Notes: generated by a model not told the origin, from the sequence alone. Positions 32,451-42,440 are shown, counted from the stretch's first letter. The stretch: DNA of 64,000 nt from Parelaphostrongylus tenuis (GCA_019055375.1 JAHQIW010005944.1:124001-188000), one strand, 5' to 3'. Translations and numbers: made by a program.

Positions 32451-33649
32451 ATCTCTTGATGTTGTGGTGACCAGGTCATAACAAACCTCCCAACGAAGTT
32501 TTGCTATCTTTTCGAGAATTACATGATAATTTAGGTAAGGCAGATGGTCCACGACCTTAGATACCAAATGCTACCGCAGAGGTTTGAGGACCTTAGACAG
32601 AAAATGGTCCAAGTGGCGAGGGCGGTACCCAGCTGCCACTAACCTCAACAGGCAGTTCGATCGACGGGCATCATCCGAACGGTCGTCTGGCATCTCCCTG
32701 GACCACCTCACCTCATTTCATTGCCGACTCATTATTGCTCTCTCCACATAGTCTCGTTATCATGTAGCTAATTGCTATCATAAGAATGAGTTCATACAAT
32801 TGTCAGATGAACTCAATAGAATTGTGAGCGGAACGTATCACTAACGTGGCGGAGCAAACTCACTTAGGCTATGCTTGGCCCACCACCGCGGTTAAGGGAT
32901 CCTGCCCATACATAATCAGTAGCGACCCCACAACTAACACTATATACTCACCCACTGGATCCCGCCGCCTTTGTCCTTCTTGGGGGCGAACATAGCAATC
33001 TCCAAACGGGCTCCGCCGCCTAGTCATGCTCCGTTAATAACAACATCCATTGTATCGTCACACGACGATACATCTCAACAATCACATTCACTTATCCATA
33101 TTATCGTCACAAGACGAAACATCACATTTTTATTCATATGTTCACATAACGGTATGTCGCAATCGTATATATATATTGTTCTTATCATATTATTAAAGTA
33201 ATGTATGCATATTATAGGTTGTTTGGTGGTACCACTTCATTGTTCGGTTTCACCACATTGTTTTGTATAACCAATATGAAGGATTTGAACTTTGTGCTCT
33301 TGTCGGTTACAAGAGACAAGTTGGCAGAAGACACGGTCACACAGACCAAAGTTCAGCCCGTAGCAACTTGGAAATGCAACCAGCCACTTCAAAGGGCAAA
33401 AGTCGCCGCAACCCGGAAGTTCGACGCGAGCAGCACAAAGGTCAGTGCGCCGCTAAGGACAATCTAACCATATTCAGATATCGATCGGGTCACTGTCTGA
33501 GACAAATCCAGGAACCACACAGCAAAAACCACAGAACCTCCACCACAACGGTAAAGCACTTATACCTGTTGTAATGAATTACATCCAACACTCGACTGTT
33601 TGCGTAGACCTCTCTCCAAATAATGACATAAGATATGAGTAAAGAGCGC
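32451..33649. other. Unassigned; less AT-rich, possible LTR-like or domesticated sequence
   Basis: No recognised domain. 32960-33130 has short repeated ATCGTCACA-CGACG-ATACATC blocks. 33263-33574 is open for 103 basic residues (RQVGRRHGHTDQSSARSNLE; GKSRRNPEVRREQHKGQ), and a second frame is open over 33201-33467. Overlapping open frames and a TATATATATA-box-like run near 33166 recall an LTR with a short gag start, but no RT, protease or second LTR is in the window. Confidence 0.25.
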
Positions 33650-34950
33650 ATGTTTTGAATGAGATTTTACGACCGGAGCTGATTCTCCACGTCCGTCACC
33701 CGCTGGTCTGTTTGAGGGCTACCGCTTCATTCAACTGCAGCGAGCTCAAATAAGCCAAGCGATGAAGGCATCGAAATAGCTGCTTGTTAACTTCATCGTT
33801 TTTAACGTCCTGCCATGCGATAGCTTCAAGTTCTAAATCATCCTCTACTCATATGTGCTAATTCATTCAGAGTATGCTTTATAATGTTGTAATTCAAAAA
33901 CAGTCGTCGATAGTAAGCACCAGTTTGTCGTAATTAATGGTCTATAGTGGTCTGAGGAAAATGCTTTCCCCGACGAACGATCCGTTGAAAAGCTTTAAGT
34001 GTGAAACATGCTTTTATTTTGGCTGTTACGTCGAACTGAAAGGCTTCTTGGGAATCTAGGAATATCGCTCGAATTGTCTAGCTTTGGCCTACTGATCAAG
34101 CTAAGAACTAACTTGGAGATATTAAAAGCACTTTGTTTCTAAAAGGGTGCGGAAAACAGCAATATTTCAAATTTGTCAGACCCACTCTTCTTTTCAAATT
34201 GCAGAGCCCTAAGGAGTTTTCTCCAGGGACCAAACAGATTTTTTATGTACATTTCAAAAGCTGGAACCTCTACTAAATAATAGAGAAACTTTGATCTGCC
34301 GCTCATTGTGTACTGGCATTTCATCCGTAAAATCTGTATTATGAGCACTACATCGTGGTTGTCTTGACACTAGACATTTCGAACCGATTGTTCACGCTCC
34401 TCGTAGTTCTCATAGTAAGATGTCAGCGGTGGTTTCCTGTGTTTCGGCCGATTCCTACATCTCAGATGATTCAAATAAGACCATCTTTACCCTCGACTAG
34501 CGTCACTGTGAGCAATTTCTTTTCTGCGCCGCTCTTACCAGAGCGTGATTTCTGAAGCTAGTGACGGTTTTTTCGTCCGCTAGCACAGATTTTCAAACTT
34601 ACTCCCTGTACTGGACAAGGAGTTTTAAAAAAGAGCTTTAGTAGTCTTTCCAATTTTTAAATTTCAAGTTTGCTTTGTACGTGGCCAATCTGTTGAAAAG
34701 GTCCCCTTATAACGTTGAAAAATTAGAAAAGAAGTGTTTCACATTAGTCACGCAACTTAACTACTACTTTGCTGAAAGCACCAAAATCACATGAACGTCC
34801 ACAAAATCTACAACTATCAGAATCAGAGTTTAATCAGGGTCTAATCAGATACACCTCACTTAGGCGTCATGGACTGATGTCCACGCCAATCCGCCCCTAC
34901 ACCTCACCCCACCGCCGAAAATTAGCCAAAGCACACTTTCCTGCACTGCG
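33650..34950 (-). repeat. R5 copy 3, inverted, the longest uninterrupted copy
   Basis: The reverse complement matches 24410-25530 at its two ends (CGGCGGTGGGGTGAGGTG; CGACTGTTTTTGAAT; GCTTGGCTTATTTGAGCTCG) and 18640-21250 over its middle. Useful as the reference for the insertions of PLE-E and SINE-1. Confidence 0.75.
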
Positions 34951-36290
34951 GAGAAGCGGTATTTTCGGAGTAGAAGCACTGCATTGGAATCGGTAAACTT
35001 TACGCCATCGAACGATTGCTGGTAGTTCAAAGAAGGAGCTCTCTACTGCGAGGAGGATGTGCGTGGGAAATACAAATTTTTTGAATTTTTCTGCCTTATG
35101 GAATGCTTTTATAAAAAAAAAAACGGCTAAGAACAGCGCTAGCTAGGAATTCAAGCTTCCGAATGATTGTTAAGACGCTTTATGAAAAATATCTTGTCTA
35201 GCGTGAAGGATAATTATGAAAATCTGTGCTATCAACCGGAAAGCACCCATATGGCTTGGACAGTCGAGTACAAAGAGGTTTCGCCTTAACTAATGCAGTG
35301 GAAAGCTGGGAGAAATTTGGTGTGGCCCAAGATTTTCCCGTACACCTCGCCTTCAGCAAGGCAAGCTGGCGAATCTTTAATGCTGCATCCCGCCCTGAGA
35401 AACGATAGGAGATTTCTACGAGCTGTTCATGTGGGACGTTTGAATACCAATCGTAAAACGAACTCACTACTTAGCCTTTCGTCATGCAGTGAACGCATTG
35501 GTCATGCTGATATTGATGTTCAATATCTCTCACCACAGGGGAAACAATGAGTGATACATGCCTGTAACCACAGACGATGAGAGAAAGATACTTTAAGTCT
35601 GCCTTATATGACGTGACGTCTATTAGAGAAGTTGAGAATAAACGGACATGAGTGAGAAAAGGAAGCCAGGATTTAATGGCAAATGCCCAGCATCGGTGGT
35701 CAAAGCTCGATAGAACAGCTCAAATATTATAACGAATTCACGACAAACCCACGTTAAACAAAGACTGGTTTGAATCTGATTGCGCGGACATGATACAAGG
35801 AGTCAAAACAGCAGATAAAAGTTTATCCGTAAGAAACGATGTTGGCAGACATTTTTGAGAATTCAGTTATGGAATGTAATACTTACAAAATCTAGCACGA
35901 AATAAGTGTGCTCCGATTACATTGATGCAGATAGCATCAACACCTTATCACAAATAATAGATCTTTTCGTAATTCATTTTGGTAACAAGGATTATTTACT
36001 GGGAACGAAGCAAACTCACATCTCAGCTATAACAGTGCATTACTATACTAGCCTTTACCTTCCGCTAATCTGCCATCCGTAAAATTAGCCACGGAAGAAG
36101 GGAAGATGTCTTATGCGACAATAGCGCTACAGCGTGTGACTAGCGCATTCACAGGGAAAAAAAAAACTAAAAGCTTGTCAAATAAAATACCTTTAGATTG
36201 AATTTGCACGACAACCCATTTGTCAAAGAAAGACAACGCAAGATGTCGTTATCAAAAGATGTCTGAATGCGGAAATACGGTTTTCAGTAG
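34951..36290. other. No recognised gene; one coding-like minus ORF at 35198-35467
   Basis: 35467-35198 minus is open for 89 codons (FYDWYSNVPHEQLVEISYRF; DAALKIRQLALLKARC). The plus strand of the same place is also open, which weakens the case. No domain or splice context that I can read. The rest is AT-rich without repeat arms. Confidence 0.2.
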
Positions 36291-36292
36291 AA

Positions 36293-36570
36293 TGCAGATC
36301 GCTATTAGGGTCACCCACGCTGAGAAAATCAGTTCGACTCGGAAGCAAAGTTTGATCTTTAACAATGTAAGTCCATGGCATACAGAAACCTATTTATAAA
36401 GTAATACCGAAGACCACTGAAAGGACAACAGCCAACATCAAAAAATGTATTCCCCTTCCTCTCTCTCAAATCAGTCAAACTATTTGAACGACTGAATTGC
36501 ATAAAGACGAAAGACAAAGGTGATTTCGATCAATGACAAGATTAGAAGTCAAATTGTAGATTGATTAACA
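36293..36570. repeat. R8 copy 1 (partner 40540-40812)
   Basis: CAGATCGCTATTAGGGTCA, GGCATACAGAAACC, CCACTGAAAGGACAACAGCC, GACAAGATTAGAA occur in the same order at 40540-40812. In copy 2 the repeat lies upstream (minus sense) of an RTE endonuclease fragment, so R8 may be 5' RTE sequence. Confidence 0.65.
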
Positions 36571-36597
36571 AAGAGACATCCACTATTTTTCCTTTAC

Positions 36598-36704
36598 ATA
36601 ACTTTGCTTTACAATGACTTGCGGTAGCCCTAGGATATGAGCGCAAGATTGAGCCAATGACATCGTGTGCGAAGCAGCGCACCTCTACCACTGAGCCACA
36701 AGAT
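36598..36704 (-). mobile_element. SINE-1 head fragment
   Basis: Minus strand: TTGTGGCTCAGTGGTAGAGG (box A), GCACACGATGTCATTGGCTC (decayed box B region), CAAGTCATTGTAAAGC. The middle and the tail are deleted. Confidence 0.7.
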
Positions 36705-36915
36705 ATTTTGCAAAAGAAGAACTCAATGTACTGTAGCCGATAAGAATAGGCGTGAGCCGATAATTTGATGGCCGCAACGTAAGACGGTTCTAGCGAAAAC
36801 GCGAAAGTAATCAAAAGTAGAGTATTTACGAGAAGACGCACGATTTTTCAACTAAAATAAAAAATTGAAGAAGGGCTGCTAGATCAAGGAGCTCAAGCTA
36901 GGCTCACAGTATATT

Positions 36916-37155
36916 TTAGAGTTCAGTTAAAGGCCGATAAATCCGCCCGTGATCGTTGTTCTCCCGTTTCGACTCCTCAAATGTGCTTCCCGGTTGCACT
37001 GAGAGGCGATCTTTGAGAGCTTTCACGCTGCTCAACACTACTTCATGAATCCCATTTTCTCGGTTTTTTCGAAATGCCGGCTTTAGCTCGGAAATCAGGC
37101 CGAGGCCGCAAACAGCGAGAAATTGCGAAGAAGAGAAAAGTGCGAATTTTGTCAA
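36916..37155 (-). CDS. Candidate terminal exon, unrecognised protein
   Basis: The minus frame ends SELKPAFRKNRENGIHEVVL, SSVKALKDRLSVQPGSTFEE, SKRENNDHGRIYRPLTEL, stop. Third-codon positions are C/G-rich relative to the surroundings, suggesting selection. A pyrimidine-rich tract (TTTTCTCTTCTTCGCAATTT) lies inside the N-terminal part, so the true exon may start within the ORF. No family recognised and no second exon assigned. Confidence 0.35.
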   Translation of the reverse strand: MTKFALFSSSQFLAVCGLGLISELKPAFRKNRENGIHEVVLSSVKALKDRLSVQPGSTFEESKRENNDHGRIYRPLTEL

Positions 37156-37301
37156 ATCGTCAAAATAGACAGTATTAGTGGATAGTCAAATTTTCGATAA
37201 TCTGAGAAATTCGAAAACGTTGAAAATTCCGATATGTCAAGGACTTTCGATCAAAACCATGGATTAAAGCCTCCACGCCGGGCTTGAAGAAGTTAGCACG
37301 C

Positions 37302-37372
37302 GTACGCACACATACACACACACACAAACACACACATACACACATACACACACACACATATACACACGCACT
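37302..37372. repeat. CA-type microsatellite
   Basis: About 70 bp of (CA)n with interspersed TA and CG units. It makes a spurious Cys/Val repeat ORF on the minus strand (37175-37429), which I do not call. Confidence 0.95.
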
Positions 37373-37845
37373 CGCAGACACTAGTTCGATGTATTTTTCG
37401 ATTACTACTGATGAGTTTTCTTCAATCAAAAAGCAGGGTTGAGAATGCGGTGGCTTTTAAAATAAACTTCAGTTCGAGTTACGGTTTTAGAAGACTGAAT
37501 GGGAGAGAGTAAGCGAGACAGACAGTTGGTGGCATGACAACTTCGAACAATAGCACTGTGTTCTGAAAAACTGTGGTCTCTGCTAGATCAAAGTTCGCTT
37601 ATCAATCGTTCCGCTCTGCGCTGGAGACAATTATGTTCTAAAGGTGGTCGGAAAATCACGTCTTCCGAACTTCAGGTGATGGGCTCACTGTGGCATGGTA
37701 TAAAATAGAATTTTATTGAAAAATGTTTATACCTTTATTTCGCGTGTTTTATCAAGACCACACTCAAATTTCAATGCAACTCATTATGATTCTTGATTTT
37801 CTTCTTTGAGCAGAACACGAGGTGTTATATTAAACTTTGTTCGAT

Positions 37846-37881
37846 AGCTGACGTTTCGGCAGTTCGCCTTCTTCAGAGCCT
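37846..37881 (-). ncRNA. Intact small hammerhead ribozyme motif of PLE-D
   Basis: Minus strand: AGGCT (stem I, pairs with AGCT after the site: U-A, C-G, G-C, G-U), CTGAAGA (matches CUGANGA), A, GGC-GAACT-GCC (stem II), GAAAC, GTC (ACGT gives a palindromic two-pair stem III; cleavage after C). This is the known layout of small Penelope hammerheads that act as dimers through a minimal stem III. Confidence 0.75.
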
Positions 37882-38083
37882 GGAAAGGTCAAAATGTTTG
37901 CAATACAATCAGTCAAACACCTCCATTACTTCTTTAGAGAAAATCACCAGACCTAGATTTCAATAGCATCAAGCAAAAATCAACACTCAACATACTCACC
38001 GCTTTTTATATGTGTTCCACTGGATGATCCAAGTGGAGATCACCGGCAAGAGAGACACATAGGCTCGTAATGCACCCTACCCA

Positions 38084-38569
38084 TCAAAACAACGGTCTTA
38101 TATACTGGCTCATATCACGAGTGTTTACAAGGCATTCCTCCCTGCGGTTTATGGTTGGATTGGTCGCATTAATCCAAAATGCTTCCATGATCTTTCGCGC
38201 TGATGTTTTTTGCTCCTGCGCAAGGATGGTGACTTCGATTTCAAAATCAACTCCGTCGTGCTTCTGTGCTCTATGCGTCCCTAGCGGGGTGTTTTGTCTA
38301 TTAAGACGCTTGTCAGCTAGGTGTTCTTCTATGCGTGCATAGAGCGGCCTACCCGTTTCGCCAACATATTTATCACTACACGCTTTGCAAGAGATTAGGT
38401 AGACTGTACCTACGCTCATGCAATCACCGTCTCTGCCGTTAGGACATATTTTACAATCTTTCATCATACAGAGACGGTCATATAAGCGGTTGCGAACTAG
38501 TTGGCGTTTTAGAGTATTCGGTGGTATTTCAATAATGGCCACCGATTGCTCTAAGCCCGCTCTTTTCAA
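38084..38569 (-). CDS. GIY-YIG endonuclease domain of PLE-D, open reading frame
   Basis: 161 codons without a stop. Order: CMMKDCKICPNGRDGDCMS (Cys-rich linker), GTVYLISCKACSDKYVGETG (GIY-YIG strand pair; VYLI and YVGETG), RPLYARIEEHLADKRL (helix with the catalytic-type Arg and Glu-Glu-His), NTPLGTHRAQKHDGVDF, QEQKTSARKIMEAFWINATN, NRREECLVNTR, stop. In intact PLEs this is the C-terminal half of one RT-endonuclease protein; here the RT is missing, so it is a fragment even though open. The Met start shown is arbitrary. Confidence 0.88.
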   Translation of the reverse strand: MKRAGLEQSVAIIEIPPNTLKRQLVRNRLYDRLCMMKDCKICPNGRDGDCMSVGTVYLISCKACSDKYVGETGRPLYARIEEHLADKRLNRQNTPLGTHRAQKHDGVDFEIEVTILAQEQKTSARKIMEAFWINATNPTINRREECLVNTRDMSQYIRPLF

Positions 38570-38804
38570 ACATCGTTTTATAGCTGTACTGATCTCATTT
38601 AAAAAGAACGGGAGAATAAACGGGACTTCCTTTCACCTAAGTTTTCATTCGGAGGCGCATTATTTCCTCTAAACCTAAGCCGAGGGGCTACGAATTCGTA
38701 TCCATTAGAAGTGGCTATTTCCCGCGCCAGTTTCACGAATTCTACTCTATTAACTCATTATTATTATTTCAGCCAATTTGCCATGTGATCTGTCAAAGGA
38801 CTCT

Positions 38805-38852
38805 TTCACAGCCTGATAAACGTGTTTCGACCATGCAGTCTAGTCATTCGCG
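38805..38852 (-). ncRNA. Decayed Rep-3 hammerhead
   Basis: Minus strand: GCGAATGA, CTAGACTG (core scrambled), CATGGTC, GAAACACGTTTATC, CAGGCTG. The GAAA core and near-palindromic stem III are kept; the CTGANGA core is not. Confidence 0.45.
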
Positions 38853-39065
38853 CAGAACTCGTCTATTGTTTTTTAGTCTTTTGGCCAATCCTCACAGGAG
38901 CTTCACTCTCCCCATAGATAGGTAAGTGACGACGAACGGCTTACACTGTTAGCCATATGAAATTATCACCGACATACAGAGTTGTATACTGGATTGCCCT
39001 TTGACTGGTATCTTCACAGTATTATGCCTTTATTTCGAGTGTTATATTGTGGCCACATAATGTTT

Positions 39066-39638
39066 ATTTTAGAAATTGTAATCGAAACTAATAGGTCTGG
39101 CTCTGCGAGGGAATACACTTGATCAAACCGAAATAGCCCAAGTACACGCTGTTATAATTTGAGCAAGTAGATCTCTTCTCGTAGTCAACTTCATTAGTTG
39201 AGATTATAATTACTAAAATACTGAACAATATTCTTACGAGACCTCTACGTTGGCGTTTTGAGATCCAAATGTTTCTTCCAATGTAGTGGCACTTTTTTGA
39301 AAAAGGTTCCATTCCAGGTTGTAATAAGTCTTATGATAATGTTGGCCTAATGACAATGCTTTTAGCATTAGCTTAAGTACTCTTTCAGCATCGAAAACAG
39401 TGGACTGATGTGATAAATTGCATTTGTTTCCGAAACGCTCTCTGCTCGCTGTATCCCGTGGCTGTCGCGTGCCAGCTGAACATTCGGCGTCGTTACTAGC
39501 GTGTTATTTATCTGCATTAATCACATAAATCATTGTTGTGACACTGCTCTTACTATGTGAAGCGAAGTCTTCCACATAGATGTGTAAGTTTCCTTTGATT
39601 CGAAATATGATTGTTCCCTTTTTGTTTGATTTGACTGT
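39066..39638. other. No gene seen
   Basis: AT-rich, no recognised domain. TTCCCTTTTTGTTTGATTTG near 39614 resembles TTCCCTTTTTGTCAAGC near 39930, so sequence of the H3 tail type may begin here. Confidence 0.3.
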
Positions 39639-39929
39639 TTTTTGGAATTATTTTGAATGTTTTTTACGAGGTTTTAAATACAGTAGATTTAATGGATTAG
39701 TCTTTGGTCTACCAACCAAAACATCGACTGAGGTGATGGACCAGTGTCATTGTACACTATACCATCACCACATATCACATACGCCTCCCTCCTGCTACAG
39801 TGCAGGGCTTAATGTGGGGTGGGGGTCACTGACGAAGAGGACGAACCTCCGAAACACCTGTGTGTGGCCCTGGCGTGCCAACCTCGTTTAGGCTAAAAGC
39901 AGTCTTTTTTTTGCAATTATTTTGAATGT
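39639..39929 (+). repeat. H3, hammerhead-bearing repeat with direct tails
   Basis: The tail TTTTTTGGAATTATTTTGAA at 39639-39661 and TTTTTTGCAATTATTTTGAA at 39907-39929 flank a body (GGTGATGGACCAGTGTCATT, CGCCTCCCTCCTGC) and a hammerhead (39823-39870). The same body-hammerhead-tail order occurs inverted at 24185-24390. Unit length about 268 bp, no ORF. Confidence 0.7.
39823..39870 (+). ncRNA. Hammerhead ribozyme candidate, H3
   Basis: Stem I GGGTCA pairs with TGGCCC (39865-39870; one G-U). CTGACGA at 39829-39835 is the exact core. Stem II is GAGG-ACGAA-CCTC. GAAA at 39851-39854. Stem III ACAC-CT-GTGT. The cleavage position is G (39864) where a non-G base is needed; the other copy (24185-24390) has A there. 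So the fold is complete but this copy is likely poorly active or dead. Confidence 0.72.
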
Positions 39930-40229
39930 TCCCTTTTTGTCAAGCATTTCATTGCCTTGACATTGCTCCCACTACGGATAACCATGTATCTCCATTGACA
40001 TCGCTTCACCATGTTTGAATAATATCTAGAGCGCTGTGTGACTACTAAGTGCTTAAATAAACACTTAAACAATAAACATTAACGGATAAACTACACAATG
40101 ACGATAGCAGCGGAGGTGCTCAAAGGGTTAAGTAATAACTCACGAGTTATTGAAATGCTGTCTATCTCGCTACAGTATCGTTCATCCAAAGGCTCCTACG
40201 TGCACCGTTGCAATGGAGCTCTTAGATTG

Positions 40230-40520
40230 TGAGTCATCATGAGTTGCTTTAATCGTAATGACAGCTACTCAAGCAGTCTTACATCCTATTTGTTCTGATC
40301 TAGTCAGTGGATCCCAATGTGCCGCTCGTCAGGCTATCTTAGAGGACCGTTCAACTGTTTGTTGAGTCAAGCTTCACGTATGATCGAAAATACTTTCTAA
40401 GTGATATTACAACTATGCACTGATTTTGTCAACTTCTCTATCAACATTTACGAAGAGCAAATTCTCGTCATTGATGTCACACCGATAAGATTGTCGGCGG
40501 AGCGAATATCGTCTATAATT
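40230..40520 (-). pseudogene. RTE endonuclease fragment (RTE-F)
   Basis: Base-level similarity to 28217-28420 of RTE-A: TCTAGTCAGTGGATCCCAATGT against TCTAGTCCGTGGGTCCCAAT (landmarks at 40302 and 28228). Minus translation gives PDERHIGIHXLDQN, matching the GEHHIGTHGLE stretch of RTE-A. Heavily decayed. R8 copy 2 lies directly upstream in minus sense. Confidence 0.6.
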
Positions 40521-40539
40521 TTTTGAATTTCAAATCAGG

Positions 40540-40812
40540 TGCAGATCGCTAGCAGGCTCAACTATGCTGAAAAGAACAGTTCAGTTTAGAAGCAGAACTC
40601 GAGAATCAACATAGAGCCCTCGGCATACAGAAACCCATCCATAAGGTTTAAACGAGGGCCACTGAAAGGACAACAGCCGACATAAAAAAATGTATACCCC
40701 TTCTTCTCTCTCGAATTAGTTAAGCTCTTTGAACGACTGCTTTGCATAAAGACGAACGGTAATGGTGATTCAGTTTGATAACAAGATTAAAAATGATTGT
40801 AGACTGATTTTT
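40540..40812. repeat. R8 copy 2
   Basis: Direct repeat of 36293-36570: GTGCAGATCGCTAGCAGG, CGGCATACAGAAACCC, CCACTGAAAGGACAACAGCC, TTTGAACGACTGC. Confidence 0.65.
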
Positions 40813-41022
40813 ATGCTATTGTGCTACACAATACAAATCTCGCTGTTAAAATTTTGAAATGTTTTGATAATTGTGCGTAGTTGGGTGTTACTTATGTCAT
40901 CACATTTCGTCCGAGATAGCTGTGATTCACCATAGTAATCTGCATGGAAAAATTGGCCAGTGCTAGCGAAACTGGTAGTGAATAAACTACACCAAAGAAG
41001 GTTCCTTGTTAACCAATTAAAG

Positions 41023-41316
41023 GCTAGAAAGGTAAAGCTCTTGGCGTCGATCAACCCCTTGGGAGTGCGCCGTGGGTTCGTTTTCAACTTTTGACTACGT
41101 TTAAGGTGATTAAATGCATTTCTGGCCTTCACAATGACTGTGGTGGTCTTCCATTGCACTAGGTCAATACCGCTTGTCCTAGTTGACAAATCTGGAACCT
41201 CCTTGGTAATATTTAACTGGCACCGGAAAAAAATTTTAGTGAGCATGAGGGCGAGATCGAACCGTCGATCTTGCACGCGACACAGCTCCCATCTAACCAC
41301 TGTGTTAGTGCGCTCT
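41023..41316 (-). mobile_element. SINE-1 copy, diverged
   Basis: Minus strand: GAGCGCACTAACACAGTGGT head, GATCGACGGTTCGATCTCGC box B, CCTTACTC-type changes in the middle, CAGTCATTGTGAAGGCC, CTTTACCTTTCTAGCC end. An internal segment (GGTACCAG region) is rearranged. Confidence 0.8.
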
Positions 41317-41744
41317 TGCGAATCAATCAGTGGAAGTGGAAAATCTTTATGTGCAAAATATACGCTGAAGAGGGAATACACAGCATACGACGCTCTCAGG
41401 CCGCTTCACCACAACAAGTCTGGTAACGCATAATCATATCATGGATCATACATTTGGGACAATAACGTTGAGCAGCGCGTTAAGTAGTAGTTTAAGGCCT
41501 CATTATCACTGCAAAATGTTTTCGCATTTGAAAGGCCGATATAATGTTTTTTATCGTTGTAGTCTTCAGAATGTTGTTCTGTAACATTTACTACAGCTAC
41601 TCTTATCACTCTCATATCAGTTGTAATCATGTTGTATTATACAATTTGGAACACTGAGTTGTATGTAAAAGTCTAGAGATAAGTCGAACGTTCAATTCGA
41701 GTCTAACCTATAGAAAGGTTAATCCCAAACGGACGGCATAGAAA

Positions 41745-41860
41745 TCGATTTGCACAGAGCGGATTGACCGACTTTCGTTGTTTGATCAAAATCATTTTTT
41801 GTTCGGCACAAATTTTCAAAATTCTTGTTTTACTTTGATAGAACATAATTTTTTCTATTT
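41745..41860. repeat. Dispersed repeat, relative of 11290-11410
   Basis: CACAGAGCGGATTGACCGAC, TTTCGTTGTTTGATCAAAAT, TTTGATAGAACATAATTTT in the same order as at 11305-11405. Confidence 0.5.
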
Positions 41861-42117
41861 GCTCATATGCTTTTGGTTTAGCTATATATGTCTTCTGTAT
41901 AGAAATACTGAATACTACGCGATTCTAGTTGATATGGCATTCAATAAATTGCATTGCATTGTACAAAGGCGATCACAAAGGATTTTCTTAGATTTTTTTC
42001 TTTCCTATCTTTATACAAGACCCAAGAATCACCATCACCTGTTTCAGTTGTCGCCGCATTGATAGAATTCACTGAAGAAATAGCAGGCCACCCAACCCCA
42101 TTGCAAGGTTCGCTCAA

Positions 42118-42189
42118 CATAAATTTTGCTGAATTCATAGTACTGTACTCAGTACTGAGCCAACACTATGAATTCAGCAGGATTTATGC
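42118..42189. repeat. Inverted repeat around GCTGAATTCATAGT
   Basis: GCTGAATTCATAGT (42129-42142) and ACTATGAATTCAGC (42165-42178) are perfect 14-bp arms. They extend outward to CATAAATTTT / AGGATTTATG with a few mismatches, and an inner AGTACTGTACTCAGTACT is itself palindromic. Could be a small MITE or cruciform-prone site; no target duplication found. Confidence 0.75.
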
Positions 42190-42440
42190 AGAACCATTGA
42201 AGACGCACATTGCCAGAGAAACAGCGGCAAGGTAGAACCGTGGGACCCACAGCTGACGACTACAACAGCGGTTCTAATGGGGCCGACTTCTGTCCCTCTC
42301 CTTTGCTGTCTTGCGTCGTTTTACCACAGGACTATGCAACGTATACACTTCATGCACTTTAAGATAAGTTGCACGCTATCCTCACAAGATATTTTCCCGT
42401 CACACCGCAGACGGTTGGCTGCTGACAGATAACGCGTTGT

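Larger units (their letters stand above)
37797..38748 (-). mobile_element. PLE-D, 3' part of a Penelope-like element, youngest looking
   Basis: Minus strand: RT/thumb end (EFVKLAREIATSNGYEFVAP, FRGNNAPPNENLGERK), open GIY-YIG domain (38569-38084), terminal region with an intact hammerhead (37881-37846), end TTTTCTTCTTTGAGCAG. Inserted in Rep-3 with the direct repeat AACTCATTAT on both sides (near 37783-37792 and 38751-38760). Severely 5'-truncated. Confidence 0.9.
37690..39065 (-). repeat. Rep-3 copy with direct tails, interrupted by PLE-D
   Basis: Minus order: tail 1 (39040-39011, CACTCGAAATAAAGGCATAA), body, decayed hammerhead (38805-38852), TGGCTGAAATAATAATAATG, then after PLE-D the second tail (37800-37700, GTGGTCTTGATAAAACACGC followed by GAAATAAAGGTATAAAC). 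Without PLE-D the tail-to-tail unit is about 335 bp. No ORF. Confidence 0.65.

Noticed and set aside
32960..33600. LTR retrotransposon with gag
   Set aside because: No second LTR, primer site, RT or protease is visible; only short repeats and overlapping basic ORFs.
37302..37372. CRISPR-like array
   Set aside because: Simple dinucleotide repeat without spacers; the region is eukaryotic.
37175..37429. Cys/Val-rich minus-strand ORF
   Set aside because: Translation of a CA microsatellite.
41954..42235. 93-codon plus ORF
   Set aside because: Runs through the inverted repeat at 42118-42189, and no homologue or splice context is seen.
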